This document shows positions 45,400-52,971 of a stretch of 56,045 bases of DNA, one piece after another (positions within the stretch are counted from its first letter, which is position 1; each line of letters starts with the position of its first letter). The DNA lies in IMG/VR virus record IMGVR_UViG_3300036790_000795, positions 1 to 56,045 of that record; one strand, written 5' to 3'. The position numbers and the translations under genes were made by a program. This DNA is from a virus. Below the pieces are notes generated by a model. That model saw only the letters and a program-made list of their open reading frames with translations, was not told the origin of the DNA and did no database searches.

Positions 45400-46061
45400 G
45401 TCGCCTCACGGACATGGAGGACAGGCACGACTGCTCGCCGGGCGAGCGTGAAGAGGACATTTTCGAGGAGCCCACTGTCCCGAATCCTGGGAGCCCCGAG
45501 GTGCAGGAGGTTGCGCGGGAGACGGCGAGCCTCGTCGAGCAGGCCCAGGCGATCGAGGTTCGTACCCTCGATGAGGCGCAGAAGGCAACGGGCCTCCTGT
45601 CGCAGATCGCCACGGCGAAGCGCAGGTCGGAGATCAACGGGCACTTCAAGCAGTTCGCCGAGCCGCTCGCAGAGGCAGACACGCTCGTCCGCGGCAAGGT
45701 GCTCGCCTACGAGCGAGAGTCCCGCGAAGCTGAGCTCGCGGCGAAGTCAGCGCCCGTGACGGTCGCCTCCGCCACAGCAGCGCTCGCCTCTTGCGAGCTC
45801 ACTGACATGGAGGATCGGCACGACTGCTCTCCTGGCGAGCGTGAAGAGAACATCTTCGAGGAGCCCACCGCCCCGAATCCTGGGAGCCCAGAGGCGGTCG
45901 AGCAGGGCTGTAGCTGTCCCGTCTTGGACAACGCGCATGGCGCGGGGATCGGCAACGGCAGCTTCGTGTTCGCCGCTGGCTGCCCGTTGCACAGGGCGGA
46001 GATCGAGCGCGTCACGGAGTCACGCCGCAAGCGGGAGCGAGAACTCGGAGAAGCGGCATGA
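45396..46061 (+). CDS. Early protein with a duplicated 32-residue motif
   Basis: 221 residues, GTG start. Residues 4-35 and 138-169 are near-identical copies of an acidic segment (LTDMEDRHDCSPGEREE...FEEPT-PNPGSPE). Between them lies a helical domain (RTLDEAQKATGLLSQIATAK ... AYERESREAELAAK) like the phage proteins that accompany annealing and RecT/Rad52 genes. After the second copy come more Cys and His (GCSCPVLDN...AAGCPLHRAE), a possible metal site. Confidence 0.75.
   Translation: MSRLTDMEDRHDCSPGEREEDIFEEPTVPNPGSPEVQEVARETASLVEQAQAIEVRTLDEAQKATGLLSQIATAKRRSEINGHFKQFAEPLAEADTLVRGKVLAYERESREAELAAKSAPVTVASATAALASCELTDMEDRHDCSPGEREENIFEEPTAPNPGSPEAVEQGCSCPVLDNAHGAGIGNGSFVFAAGCPLHRAEIERVTESRRKRERELGEAA
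45405..45500 (+). repeat. 96-bp in-frame direct repeat, copy 1
   Basis: Encodes the first 32-residue acidic motif; the second copy is 45798-45893, 393 bases (131 codons) later. The two differ in about ten positions, most of them synonymous, with D/N and V/A changes in the protein. Confidence 0.92.
45798..45893 (+). repeat. 96-bp in-frame direct repeat, copy 2
   Basis: Second copy of the repeat at 45405-45500. The mostly synonymous differences show selection on the peptide rather than a recent copy. Confidence 0.92.
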
Positions 46062-46153
46062 GCGTCTGTCGCGTGCTTCGCGAATCCCTTGCTGGCTGGC
46101 GCGAGGCTGCCAAGGATCGCGAACGCGGCGTGCGCACGAGGGCTGCGGCGTGA
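46058..46153 (+). CDS. 31-residue peptide
   Basis: ATG in an ATGA overlap with the repeat-motif gene and TGA in a GTGA overlap with the next. Basic helix (RVLRESLAGWREAAKDRERG). Supported by the double overlap only. Confidence 0.45.
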   Translation: MSVCRVLRESLAGWREAAKDRERGVRTRAAA

Positions 46154-46524
46154 CACGCGAGGAGAAGATCACGAAGGCGCGAGAGATGCACGCGGCGGGC
46201 ACCACATACGCTGCGATCGCTGCGGCACTTGGGGTGGCAGTCTCAACGGCGTGGACGTGGTGCAATCCGCCGCGGGTTTGCGGGACCTGCGGAGGTCCGA
46301 TGGGCGTCGGCGTCCCGGCTGACGGCACTTGCCTCGCGTGCCGAGTCGCGGTGAAGGAGGCAGTTTGGCGTGAGCTTCAATCCTTGTGGGCTGAGGGTCG
46401 GTCGATGCCGGAAATCCGCGCCGCGTTCGGATGGACCCATGGTCATCTCTCGGTCGAGATGACGCGGATGCGCGCCGCCGGTTGGGATCTCCCCCATCGA
46501 TACAAGCTGGGGGCCACGGCATGA
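46150..46524 (+). CDS. HTH and zinc-ribbon DNA-binding protein
   Basis: 124 residues, GTG start. N-terminal HTH (AAGTTYAAIAAALGVAVSTA), a four-Cys ribbon (CGTCGG, CLAC), then a second HTH-like helix (SMPEIRAAFGWTHGHLSVEM). Two DNA-binding modules around a zinc ribbon suggest a small regulator or recombination accessory. Confidence 0.76.
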   Translation: MTREEKITKAREMHAAGTTYAAIAAALGVAVSTAWTWCNPPRVCGTCGGPMGVGVPADGTCLACRVAVKEAVWRELQSLWAEGRSMPEIRAAFGWTHGHLSVEMTRMRAAGWDLPHRYKLGATA

Positions 46525-46712
46525 AGCTCCCTGCTCGTGGCCAAGAGGCCAGTGTGCGCGAGTACCTGTATCCGCGTCGTCGTCCCGCGCTGACGCTCGT
46601 GATGGCTGGCGCTGCTGGATTCACCCCTTCATACAAGTGCGGCCCGGACTTGTCCTCCGGGCCGCAGCACCCACGAACGGTCGAAAGGGGACCGCATCAT
46701 GGACGGCAGTAA
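46521..46712 (+). CDS. Small hypothetical protein
   Basis: 63 residues, ATGA overlap with the upstream gene but 14-base overlap with the next. The N-terminal half is protein-like (SVREYLYPRRRPALTLVMAG), the rest low-complexity. A short hairpin CGGCCCGGACTTGTCCTCCG lies at 46642-46664 inside it. Confidence 0.45.
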   Translation: MKLPARGQEASVREYLYPRRRPALTLVMAGAAGFTPSYKCGPDLSSGPQHPRTVERGPHHGRQ

Positions 46713-47097
46713 GCCTATCCGCACCACCAGCGGAGGCACGATCACAGTCGAAGGCGACCAGGGACGCATCTTCCTTGAGGTCATCGGGGATGGCGAGCTG
46801 ACGGTCGACGAGGCGTACAAAGTCGCGGCGATGATCGCCGGTCGAGCGCTCCTCGTCGAGAACGAGCCGCCTTGTCACTGCGGGCACTGCGGTGACGGGC
46901 GGCACTCGGCTGACTGTGCGTTGCACAACGATTTCGCTTTTGGCCCTTGCGACTGCAAGCCCTCCGCTGAGGTGCAGTTGCAGGAGGATGTAGCCCAGTC
47001 GAATGCGCAGGCGTCGATCGTTGCCTCCGGGCTGATCGACGAGCACGGCGCTATGACAGCGAAGGCGTTCGGCGTGGTGGACGGGGTGCGGTCGTGA
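46699..47097 (+). CDS. Cys-rich hypothetical protein
   Basis: 132 residues. Beta-rich N-terminus (GGTITVEGDQGRIFLEVIG), a helix, then a Cys/His block (CHCGHCGDGRHSADC ... FGPCDC), probably a zinc module. It precedes the Rad52-like gene by a 4-base overlap and may act in the same recombination step. Confidence 0.73.
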   Translation: MDGSKPIRTTSGGTITVEGDQGRIFLEVIGDGELTVDEAYKVAAMIAGRALLVENEPPCHCGHCGDGRHSADCALHNDFAFGPCDCKPSAEVQLQEDVAQSNAQASIVASGLIDEHGAMTAKAFGVVDGVRS

Positions 47098-47897
47098 GCA
47101 CCGCGCCCTTCGATTCGCTGCGAGAGGCAGCGGTCGACCTGCGTCGTCCGTTCGATGCGCTCGCGATCAAGTGGAAGGTGCAGTCGACCTGGCCGAAAGA
47201 CAAGACAGGCGTCACGAAGCCCGAAGGTGGCCAGGTCGTCTGCTACATCGATCGTGGCCTCGTCATCGACAGGCTGAACCTGCTCGTCCCGCACCTGTGG
47301 TCCCCCGTATTCGAGGAGCGGGAACGCAACCACATGCTTTGCCGGCTAACGATCGATGGCATTACTCGTGAGGATGTGGGGGAGGGCGCGACGTTGAAGG
47401 CGCGCTACTCGGACAGCTTGAAGCGCGCCGCAGTGCATTTCGGTGTCGGCGTGTCTCTAAGTCGTGTCCCTGCATCGCGAATGAAAATCGAGGATGGTGG
47501 GCTGCGCGTCTTCGGGAGCGAGGGCAAATGGGGTGTTGACTTCACACAGCAAGGATTGGATTATCTCCGCCGCCGCTACGAGACGTGGCTGACCGAGCGC
47601 GGCAAGGATGCGTTCGGCGACCCGCTCTCTCACGGCGATGACGGTGATGCGCAGGGCGACGATGAGACTCCCGACAGCCTGATCCTCGATGACCAGGGCG
47701 CGATCGACATGCTCGTCGTGCTCTCCGAGACAGGGCTCACATTGCGCCAGCAGGTCGCGTTGCTTGCCCACACAGGCGTGCAGATCCTGCCGACTGCGGA
47801 CGCCCAGGAAGTCGCGAAGGCGGTCAGCACACTTACCCAGGATCAGGCTGAGAAGCTTGACGAGCTGATCGCCCAGCGCGCAGGAGGCTCACGATGA
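47094..47897 (+). CDS. Rad52-like single-strand annealing protein
   Basis: 267 residues, GTG start. FDALAIKWKVQSTWP, GQVVCYIDRGLVIDRLNLLV and CRLTIDGITREDVGEG...KARYSDSLKRAAVHFGVG show the Rad52/Rad22 annealing fold, which forms rings on single-stranded DNA and mediates phage recombination and circularisation. The C-terminal part is acidic and helical. Confidence 0.87.
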   Translation: MSTAPFDSLREAAVDLRRPFDALAIKWKVQSTWPKDKTGVTKPEGGQVVCYIDRGLVIDRLNLLVPHLWSPVFEERERNHMLCRLTIDGITREDVGEGATLKARYSDSLKRAAVHFGVGVSLSRVPASRMKIEDGGLRVFGSEGKWGVDFTQQGLDYLRRRYETWLTERGKDAFGDPLSHGDDGDAQGDDETPDSLILDDQGAIDMLVVLSETGLTLRQQVALLAHTGVQILPTADAQEVAKAVSTLTQDQAEKLDELIAQRAGGSR

Positions 47898-48382
47898 CTG
47901 AGGATCTCGCACGCCTCGTCATTCACCCCGCAACCGGGGAGCTACTTGACCTCGATCAAGCCTCGACTGACCAGCTTGGACACTGGCTGCTCGACGCACG
48001 CGAGCTTGACCAGCGTGTCCGTGAGGAGAAGCGCGCGGTCACCCAGGAGATCCTCGCCCGCATGGACCGCGAGGCACGCCACACCTTTCACGGCAGCGAC
48101 CTCGAGCTGAAAGGTGACGGGCCGAAAATCCCGACCGAGTACGACGCAACACCACTCAGGGCAGAGCTACAGGAATTCGTGGACGGCCAGGTCATCAGTC
48201 CCGAGGCGCTCGACCGCGCAATCGAGGTCCAAGAGGTGCTCAAGCCGCGCGCGGAAGGACTCAACGCGCTACGCGCCCTCGGCGGTCCGATCGCCGAGTG
48301 CGTGGAGCGCCACGCTCACCCGAAGGAGCGCCATGAGCGCAAGGTCAGCGTGAAACTCAGGTCAGGGGCAGCACGGCCATGA
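47894..48382 (+). CDS. Hypothetical protein linked to annealing protein
   Basis: 162 residues. Helix-rich N-terminus (STDQLGHWLLDARELDQRVR), strand LELKGDG, then VISPEALDRAIEVQEVLKPR. Often found beside Rad52/RecT genes in actinophages; no activity known. Confidence 0.78.
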   Translation: MTEDLARLVIHPATGELLDLDQASTDQLGHWLLDARELDQRVREEKRAVTQEILARMDREARHTFHGSDLELKGDGPKIPTEYDATPLRAELQEFVDGQVISPEALDRAIEVQEVLKPRAEGLNALRALGGPIAECVERHAHPKERHERKVSVKLRSGAARP

Positions 48383-48609
48383 GCATCTGCATCGACTGTC
48401 CGAAAGAGGTCAAATCGGGTTCGCTGCGGTGCGATGCGTGCCATCACGCTCGTCTTGCTGAGGCGCGCAAGCTCGCGAAACAGCGCGCCCTTGAGCGGAA
48501 GAAGCGCACCGAACACCTGAAAGCAGCACGGGCTCAGTACGACGACACACTCCAAGCACGTCTGCGGACTGAGGCACGGCAGCGGATGAGCAGGAGGGCG
48601 GCGGCGTGA
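48379..48609 (+). CDS. Small zinc-finger protein
   Basis: 76 residues. C4, C7, C18, C21 (CIDCPKEVKSGSLRCDACHH) form a zinc finger, followed by a long basic helix (ARLAEARKLAKQRALERKKR). Likely DNA or RNA binding. 4-base overlaps on both sides. Confidence 0.75.
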   Translation: MSICIDCPKEVKSGSLRCDACHHARLAEARKLAKQRALERKKRTEHLKAARAQYDDTLQARLRTEARQRMSRRAAA

Positions 48610-48866
48610 GCCCTGAGAAGACACTCGCGATCATCGATAAGCCCGTGTACGGCGTCGGTGATCGGGGCCGCGTCGCCCTGCACTTCTCCGTCTACGTGAC
48701 GGAGTCCAGCGCAGCACTTCAGGTCTTTGAAGACTCCGCGGCCATCGCGGAGATCCTGACCGCTTACGGCGTCCGGGATGTGAAGGATCTGCACGGCAAG
48801 CCGTGCTGGGTCGATACCTCGAAACCCGGCCTCATCGCGTGGGCCGGGCCGTGGAAGAAGCGATGA
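48606..48866 (+). CDS. Small hypothetical protein
   Basis: 86 residues, GTG start. Beta-rich (GRVALHFSVYVTESSAALQV), then AAIAEILTAYGVRDVKDLHG and KPCWVDT. This looks like a compact alpha/beta domain with a family seen in phage early operons ('dLkGkpcwvd'). Unknown role. Confidence 0.76.
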   Translation: MSPEKTLAIIDKPVYGVGDRGRVALHFSVYVTESSAALQVFEDSAAIAEILTAYGVRDVKDLHGKPCWVDTSKPGLIAWAGPWKKR

Positions 48867-49069
48867 GCGTCGAGAGCAACAGCGTGCGTACCCGCGAGGT
48901 CCGCATCGATCTGACACGGGAGCCGCCCGTCGTCTACTTCGACGGGGAGCCGACCGCGTGTGTGCTCGACGTGTCCTCCGGCACGCGGTTCTTCATGAAG
49001 CAGGACTGCGGCTCGAAGCCTGGGCGTCTTGGCCGGTTTGAGGGCTACCCGCAGGAGATGCCGACGTGA
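48863..49069 (+). CDS. Small hypothetical protein
   Basis: 68 residues. VRIDLTREPPVVYFDGEPTA suggests a small beta-sheet protein. Overlaps both neighbours by 4 bases. No family recognised. Confidence 0.7.
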   Translation: MSVESNSVRTREVRIDLTREPPVVYFDGEPTACVLDVSSGTRFFMKQDCGSKPGRLGRFEGYPQEMPT

Positions 49070-49395
49070 GCGGCCATCGTCTCAAGCGAAGGATGCTCGG
49101 CCGTCTCCGCTGGGCGATTGGCCAACGGATTGGCCGTCGCTGTAAGCCCCGCTCCTTGGCGGCTCGCGCGCGGCTTTTCTGGCACGACTTCGTGATCCAT
49201 GTGCTCTTCGAGGGTGGCGAGCGCTGCCAGGACTGCGGGAGGGACTACGTGCTCTGGGAGGCGCCGACCTCTCTGTATGTTGAGGTTCACGGCTCTCCTT
49301 GGGGGCTTCTCTGCCCGGGATGCTTCGACAGGCAGGCGCGCGAAAAGGGCATCGCCGTCGAGTTCGTCGCGCGGGAGATACCGGTGCGCGGATGA
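49066..49395 (+). CDS. Zinc-binding hypothetical protein
   Basis: 109 residues, GTG start. Basic N-terminus, then CQDCGRDYVLWEAPTSLY and LLCPGCFDRQAREKGI: two CxxC pairs 28 residues apart, a zinc-ribbon fold. Probably nucleic-acid-associated. Confidence 0.76.
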   Translation: MSGHRLKRRMLGRLRWAIGQRIGRRCKPRSLAARARLFWHDFVIHVLFEGGERCQDCGRDYVLWEAPTSLYVEVHGSPWGLLCPGCFDRQAREKGIAVEFVAREIPVRG

Positions 49396-49901
49396 AGGCC
49401 GTCCTCTCAGACGACGGGGTTTACCGCTATGCGCTTTGGCGCGAGACGGGCATCATCGGTGGTGAAGGGACCGTGTTGTTCGTGATGCTCAACCCGTCCA
49501 CGGCGGACGCCGAGCAGGACGATCCGACGATCCGGCGGTGCATCGGCTTCGCCCGACGGTGGGGCTACGAACGCCTGGCGGTGGGGAACCTCTACGCGCT
49601 GCGCTCAACAGACCCGAAGGCGCTCGCACTCGCCGAGGACGCGATCGGTCCGGAAAACGACCGCTGGCTCTGTCATCTCGCCGAGCACGCATGGGAGGTC
49701 GTGCTGGCGTGGGGCGCTCACCCATTCGCCACCGATCGGGCGCGAGATGTGCGCCAGCTCGTCGAGGGACGGTCTGGAGGCTCCGCGAATTGCCTCGGCC
49801 AGACGAAGAACCTCTCGCCGAAGCACCCGCTCTACCTGCCTAAGAGTGCGGTGAGGGTGCCGTTCCAACGGTATGGGGAGATGCCGGCGGTGAGGTCGTG
49901 A
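49392..49901 (+). CDS. DUF1643 family protein
   Basis: 169 residues. Signature YRYALWRETG, VLFVMLNPSTADAEQDDPTI, VGNLYALRSTDPKAL and VVLAWGAHPF is that of DUF1643, a family of small phage and mobile-element proteins (structure reminiscent of uracil-DNA-glycosylase-like folds; activity unproven). Confidence 0.9.
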   Translation: MKAVLSDDGVYRYALWRETGIIGGEGTVLFVMLNPSTADAEQDDPTIRRCIGFARRWGYERLAVGNLYALRSTDPKALALAEDAIGPENDRWLCHLAEHAWEVVLAWGAHPFATDRARDVRQLVEGRSGGSANCLGQTKNLSPKHPLYLPKSAVRVPFQRYGEMPAVRS

Positions 49902-50398
49902 ACGCCCAGCGCGCAAGCGAACAGCGCGTGGCGCTCGGCGCGGTCAGGCGAGAGGAACGCCGCGACCGGCGAGCGCAGGAGAAACGCAAGCGTCTTGAGC
50001 GCGCGTCGCGAGCACGGAGCGCGCCGACGCCGTATGCGCCCGCGATCCCATCGGGGGTCTGCTGGTTCTCTGAGCATGTCCCCGATGCCGGACCGTGCAG
50101 CGGTGGACTCGTGCGGTGCCATCTGATCGACCAAGCCCTGCTCGCGAGGGAGTTCCGGCACGGCTTCGACGGCAGATCCAGCGCTGTGCTGCAGGCCGAC
50201 TCTCGCGGCTGGGTATGGGGCTGTGGTGGTAACACTGGCCTGGAAGGTCACCACGGGCGTCTGGACTTTGCGGCTCACGACTCGACGCGGCTGCTCATCC
50301 CTCGCGCGCTTCTGCCGGAAGGCGCCGAGGCGATGGCCGAGGAACTCGGGCTGCTCTGGTGGCTGTCGCGCACATACGGGGAAGCGCCATGTCTCTGA
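49898..50398 (+). CDS. HNH-like phage protein
   Basis: 166 residues, GTG start. A basic N-terminal coil is followed by CSGGLVRCHLIDQALL, WVWGCGGNTGLEGHHGRLD and a helical end, a phage family with HNH-like Cys/His spacing but without a classical Asn. May be nuclease or structural zinc protein. Confidence 0.7.
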   Translation: MNAQRASEQRVALGAVRREERRDRRAQEKRKRLERASRARSAPTPYAPAIPSGVCWFSEHVPDAGPCSGGLVRCHLIDQALLAREFRHGFDGRSSAVLQADSRGWVWGCGGNTGLEGHHGRLDFAAHDSTRLLIPRALLPEGAEAMAEELGLLWWLSRTYGEAPCL

Positions 50399-50919
50399 GC
50401 AGTGTGGTCATTACGAGCGCTGACGAACGTCGCTTTTGGGGCAAGGTAGAGCGTACCGGCGGTACCAACGGGTGCTGGACCTACAACGGCGCATGTAACC
50501 GTGGCGGCTACGGCCTCTTCTGGCTCGATGGTGGCCAGCGGCTCGCCCATCGAGTGAGCTTCCTCATTACTCACGGTCGCTGGTCCCAAAGCGAATGCCT
50601 GTTGCACTCCTGCGACAACCGTACCTGCGTCAACCCGGCCCATCTACGGGAAGGGACACTTGCCGAAAATGTCGCAGACGCCGTTTCCAAGGGGCGCCAC
50701 GCTCGCGGTCCTTCATTAGCTGCTGCGCAGGCTGCGACGCGCCCGCAAGGCGAGACGCATCACAGCGCCAAGCTAACTCGAGAGAGCGTCGTTGAGCTGC
50801 GCGCACTGGCAGCTTCGGCGGATCCTCCGACGATCTCGGATCTGGGTCGGCGCTTCGGCGTTACCCGTCGCACCGTTCGGGATGCGCTTGCGCGGATCAC
50901 ATGGCGAGAGGTGACCTGA
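50389..50919 (+). CDS. HNH endonuclease with C-terminal HTH
   Basis: 176 residues from ATG 50389. GTNGCWTYNGACNRGGYGLF, LAHRVSFLITHG, LLHSCDNRTCVNPAHLREGT: the HNH_3-type homing or phage endonuclease. The C-terminal part (TISDLGRRFGVTRRTVRDAL) is an HTH. May be a free-standing homing enzyme sitting in the early operon. Confidence 0.87.
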   Translation: MSLSSVVITSADERRFWGKVERTGGTNGCWTYNGACNRGGYGLFWLDGGQRLAHRVSFLITHGRWSQSECLLHSCDNRTCVNPAHLREGTLAENVADAVSKGRHARGPSLAAAQAATRPQGETHHSAKLTRESVVELRALAASADPPTISDLGRRFGVTRRTVRDALARITWREVT

Positions 50920-51293
50920 TGAGCGTCGTCCATCATCAGATCGCCGACGAGCTGCGCGAGGCCGGTGACGACGGCGTCGCCGAGACGGAGGTCGCGCTGA
51001 TAGCCGGCCGCTGGTGGGCAACTCGTCTCGAAGAGATGAGCGCTCACGGCTACACCGTTGCCCGCGAAAACGAGCATGTCTACCTGATTGCTGAGCGTGA
51101 CGTTGAGCGACGCTGCGAAACCGCGGGCCCACTCCTTCCCGCCGCACGACAGCCCGTCGAGACAGCGCATCCGCTGTCCTCGGGTGACTGCAAGGACTCA
51201 CCACCCTCGCAGTCGGGTGCCGCAGCGTCGCTGAACGCCACGCTCCCAATAGATGACCTTCGTCTTCCTACCGCGTACTCGGAGGACATGTAA
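50919..51293 (+). CDS. Hypothetical protein, winged-helix N-terminus
   Basis: 124 residues. HHQIADELREAGDDGVAETE and ATRLEEMSAHGYTVARENEH suggest a winged helix; the rest is disordered and Ser/Pro-rich. ATGA overlap with the HNH gene. Confidence 0.7.
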   Translation: MSVVHHQIADELREAGDDGVAETEVALIAGRWWATRLEEMSAHGYTVARENEHVYLIAERDVERRCETAGPLLPAARQPVETAHPLSSGDCKDSPPSQSGAAASLNATLPIDDLRLPTAYSEDM

Positions 51294-51554
51294 GTGGCTC
51301 TCGGGGGATCGGGGAACGAGGCTCTGGTCGCTGGCGGCCCGGATAGCTACTGGTCTGATTCGCTGTCGCCGTCGCGTGGCCAGTGGCGCGACATCGCCCA
51401 GCTCGCTTGCGAGGTGCTCGGCATCCCGGTACCCACCACACGCCTGGAGGCAACGACAGCCCAGGTGAGGTTGCGCAGCGCTTTGCAGGACAGTGAGCTA
51501 CAGGGGGGGGGGTCCCGGCGCCGTGGTGACCCATCCGTGTCTGCTGGATCTTGA
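51294..51554 (+). CDS. Hypothetical protein ending at a G10 tract (probably broken)
   Basis: 86 residues, GTG start. SPSRGQWRDIAQLACEVLGI and TTRLEATTAQVRLRSALQDS are protein-like, but after the G10 run (51503-51512) the frame becomes low-complexity. The frame that continues beyond the tract (51493-51768) is well formed. The two are probably one gene split by a length change in the tract. Confidence 0.6.
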   Translation: MALGGSGNEALVAGGPDSYWSDSLSPSRGQWRDIAQLACEVLGIPVPTTRLEATTAQVRLRSALQDSELQGGGSRRRGDPSVSAGS

Positions 51555-51768
51555 CGCTGCCCGCGCCCGTCTCCGCCTGTCTGAGACCGAGGCGAGGGAG
51601 ATCGTCGAACACGAGGCCCTCCTGCTCGCCGACCGTCGCGAGCGCCGACGTGTGAAGGGCATCGGCAATCGCCGCCCGCGCTGCGGCAACTGCATGAGCT
51701 TCCTCAAGTCCGATCTCGCGACCTGCAAGGTCTGCGGGTTCATGCCCGGTCAAGGAATCGCGGCATGA
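51493..51768 (+). CDS. Zinc-ribbon protein, downstream part across G10 tract
   Basis: 91 residues from GTG 51493, just before the G10 tract. After it come LDLDAARARLRLSETEAREI and a zinc ribbon (CGNCMSFLKSDLATCKVCGF). An N-terminus that is simply the tract (YRGGGPG) suggests that this is the C-terminal half of the gene starting at 51294. Confidence 0.72.
   Translation: MSYRGGGPGAVVTHPCLLDLDAARARLRLSETEAREIVEHEALLLADRRERRRVKGIGNRRPRCGNCMSFLKSDLATCKVCGFMPGQGIAA
51503..51512. repeat. G10 homopolymer tract
   Basis: Ten consecutive G bases at the junction of two overlapping frames. One-base loss or gain would fuse them into one protein of about 157 residues. Confidence 0.9.
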
Positions 51769-52076
51769 CCGTCGCGGTTCACAAGCAGGCCGAGGCGCAA
51801 TTCGAAGCAGCGATCGTGCAGCTCGCGAAGCTCAACGGGTGGTTGACGTACCACACGTACGACTCTCAGCGCAGCTCACCTGGCTTCCCCGACCTCGTGC
51901 TCATCCGCGACAGGGTGCTGATCGTTGCCGAGTTGAAGTCCGAGAAAGGTCATCTCACGGGCTCACAGGTTGAGTGGATCGAGGCTTTCCAGGCCATCGA
52001 CTGCGAAGAGATCTTCGTGCGCGTATGGAGGCCCGCAGACTGGCCTGAGATCGAGCGCTTGCTCGGGAGGGGCTGA
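51765..52076 (+). CDS. VRR-NUC nuclease
   Basis: 103 residues. EAAIVQLAKLNGWLTYHTYD, SPGFPDLVLIRDRVLIVAEL and KSEKGHLTGSQVEWI contain the conserved D...ExK motif of VRR-NUC (Holliday-junction-resolvase-like) nucleases. Probably resolves branched replication or recombination DNA. Confidence 0.92.
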   Translation: MTVAVHKQAEAQFEAAIVQLAKLNGWLTYHTYDSQRSSPGFPDLVLIRDRVLIVAELKSEKGHLTGSQVEWIEAFQAIDCEEIFVRVWRPADWPEIERLLGRG

Positions 52077-52078
52077 CG

Positions 52079-52468
52079 GTGCCGTGGGTGAGGATCGAGG
52101 ACAGCTTCCACGTCAACCCGAAGATCGTCGGCCTGTCGCTAGAGGCCGTCGGGCTCTACGCACTGGCGCTCAGCTACTGCGCCCAGCAGCTCACCGATGG
52201 ACACGTTCCTGGCGGCTGGGCGAAGACGCATGGAGGTTCGCGGGCGAAGCGCGTAATCAGCGAGCTACTGGAGCCGCGGCCACCGTCAATGCGGGCGCTC
52301 TGGGTCGCCGAGGGCCGCGACTACGTGATCCCCGACTACCTGGAGTTTCAGCCTGCGCGCGAGCAGGTTCTGCGCGAACGCAGCGAGATCTCCGCCAAGC
52401 GCGCGGAGGCAGGCCGACGCGGTGCGCAAGCACGCTGGGGCAAAGACAACCGCATAGCAACTCACTAG
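52079..52468 (+). CDS. Replication initiator-like protein, N-terminal part
   Basis: 129 residues, GTG start. PWVRIEDSFHVNPKIVGLSL, EAVGLYALALSYCAQQLTDG and YVIPDYLEFQPAREQVLRER match the N-terminal domain of actinophage replication initiators, ending in the basic AKRAEAGRRGAQARWGK. The frame stops at 52466 just as the iteron-like sequence begins. In relatives the protein continues through Met-Ala-Asn repeats that occur here in another frame. Confidence 0.8.
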   Translation: MPWVRIEDSFHVNPKIVGLSLEAVGLYALALSYCAQQLTDGHVPGGWAKTHGGSRAKRVISELLEPRPPSMRALWVAEGRDYVIPDYLEFQPAREQVLRERSEISAKRAEAGRRGAQARWGKDNRIATH

Positions 52469-52523
52469 CAAACCCAATGGCAACCCACATGGCAAACACA
52501 CAGCAAACATCTGGCAAAGCTAT
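52457..52523. repeat. Iteron-like repeats, candidate replication origin
   Basis: GCAA(A/C)-type units start at 52457, 52468, 52480, 52492, 52503 and 52514, spaced 11, 12, 12, 11 and 11 bases, about one helical turn. The block is poorer in GC than its surroundings and lies in the 3' end of the initiator gene, as the lambda O origin does. Confidence 0.7.
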
Positions 52524-52707
52524 GGCCCCGTACCCGAAACCCGTTCCCATACCTCTCATCAACACGAATGTGGCCGTTGATCCCCCAACGACGGCTGGGT
52601 CTCATTCCTCCACAAACGCTGGTGGTCGCGAGCCCGTTGCGCTGCGAGGACGCTCCACGGCCACCCTGGCAATAGATCTTCATCAACGAGAGAAAGGCAA
52701 CAGATGA
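52477..52707 (+). pseudogene. Out-of-frame C-terminal part of the replication protein
   Basis: 76 codons reading MATHMANTQQTSGKAMAPYP and further, the MAN-repeat and Pro-rich style expected of the initiator C-terminus, but in another frame than 52079-52468. Either a one-base indel broke the gene, a frameshift joins them, or it is translated separately. The stop overlaps the next ATG by 4 bases. Confidence 0.5.
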
Positions 52708-52970
52708 CCGAGACAGCAGCAGCCGAGACCCCGAAGGCGAAGGCTGCCTCCGAGGCGAAGCGCTCGAAGGACCCGAGCTACCTCATCTTCCAGCGTCAGG
52801 TTGATGGGGCTTGGATGCAGCTCACCAAGGAGCCGGTGAAGGCGTCGAGTCGCAAGGCAGCCGTGCTCGCCGCCACGAAGGACGAAGGCGAGTTCTGGGT
52901 GATTCCGGCTGAGCAGTTCCGGCCGGTGAAGCGCCAGGTGCGCCAGGTGACGGTGGACGAGTTCGCTTGA
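52704..52970 (+). CDS. Hypothetical protein
   Basis: 88 residues, GAGAAAGG before ATG. After a Lys/Ala/Glu-rich N-terminus, PSYLIFQRQVDGAWMQLTKE and KAAVLAATKDEGEFWVIPAE form a small beta-alpha-beta domain ending FRPVKRQVRQVTVDEF, a family common in actinophage early regions. Function unknown. Confidence 0.8.
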   Translation: MTETAAAETPKAKAASEAKRSKDPSYLIFQRQVDGAWMQLTKEPVKASSRKAAVLAATKDEGEFWVIPAEQFRPVKRQVRQVTVDEFA

Positions 52971-52971
52971 G

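Noticed and set aside
46642-46664. Hairpin CGGCCCGGA...TCCGGGCCG as a terminator inside the early operon
   Set aside because: It has no T tract, lies inside a possible small gene and is followed at once by more operon genes, so it is at most a processing or attenuation stem.
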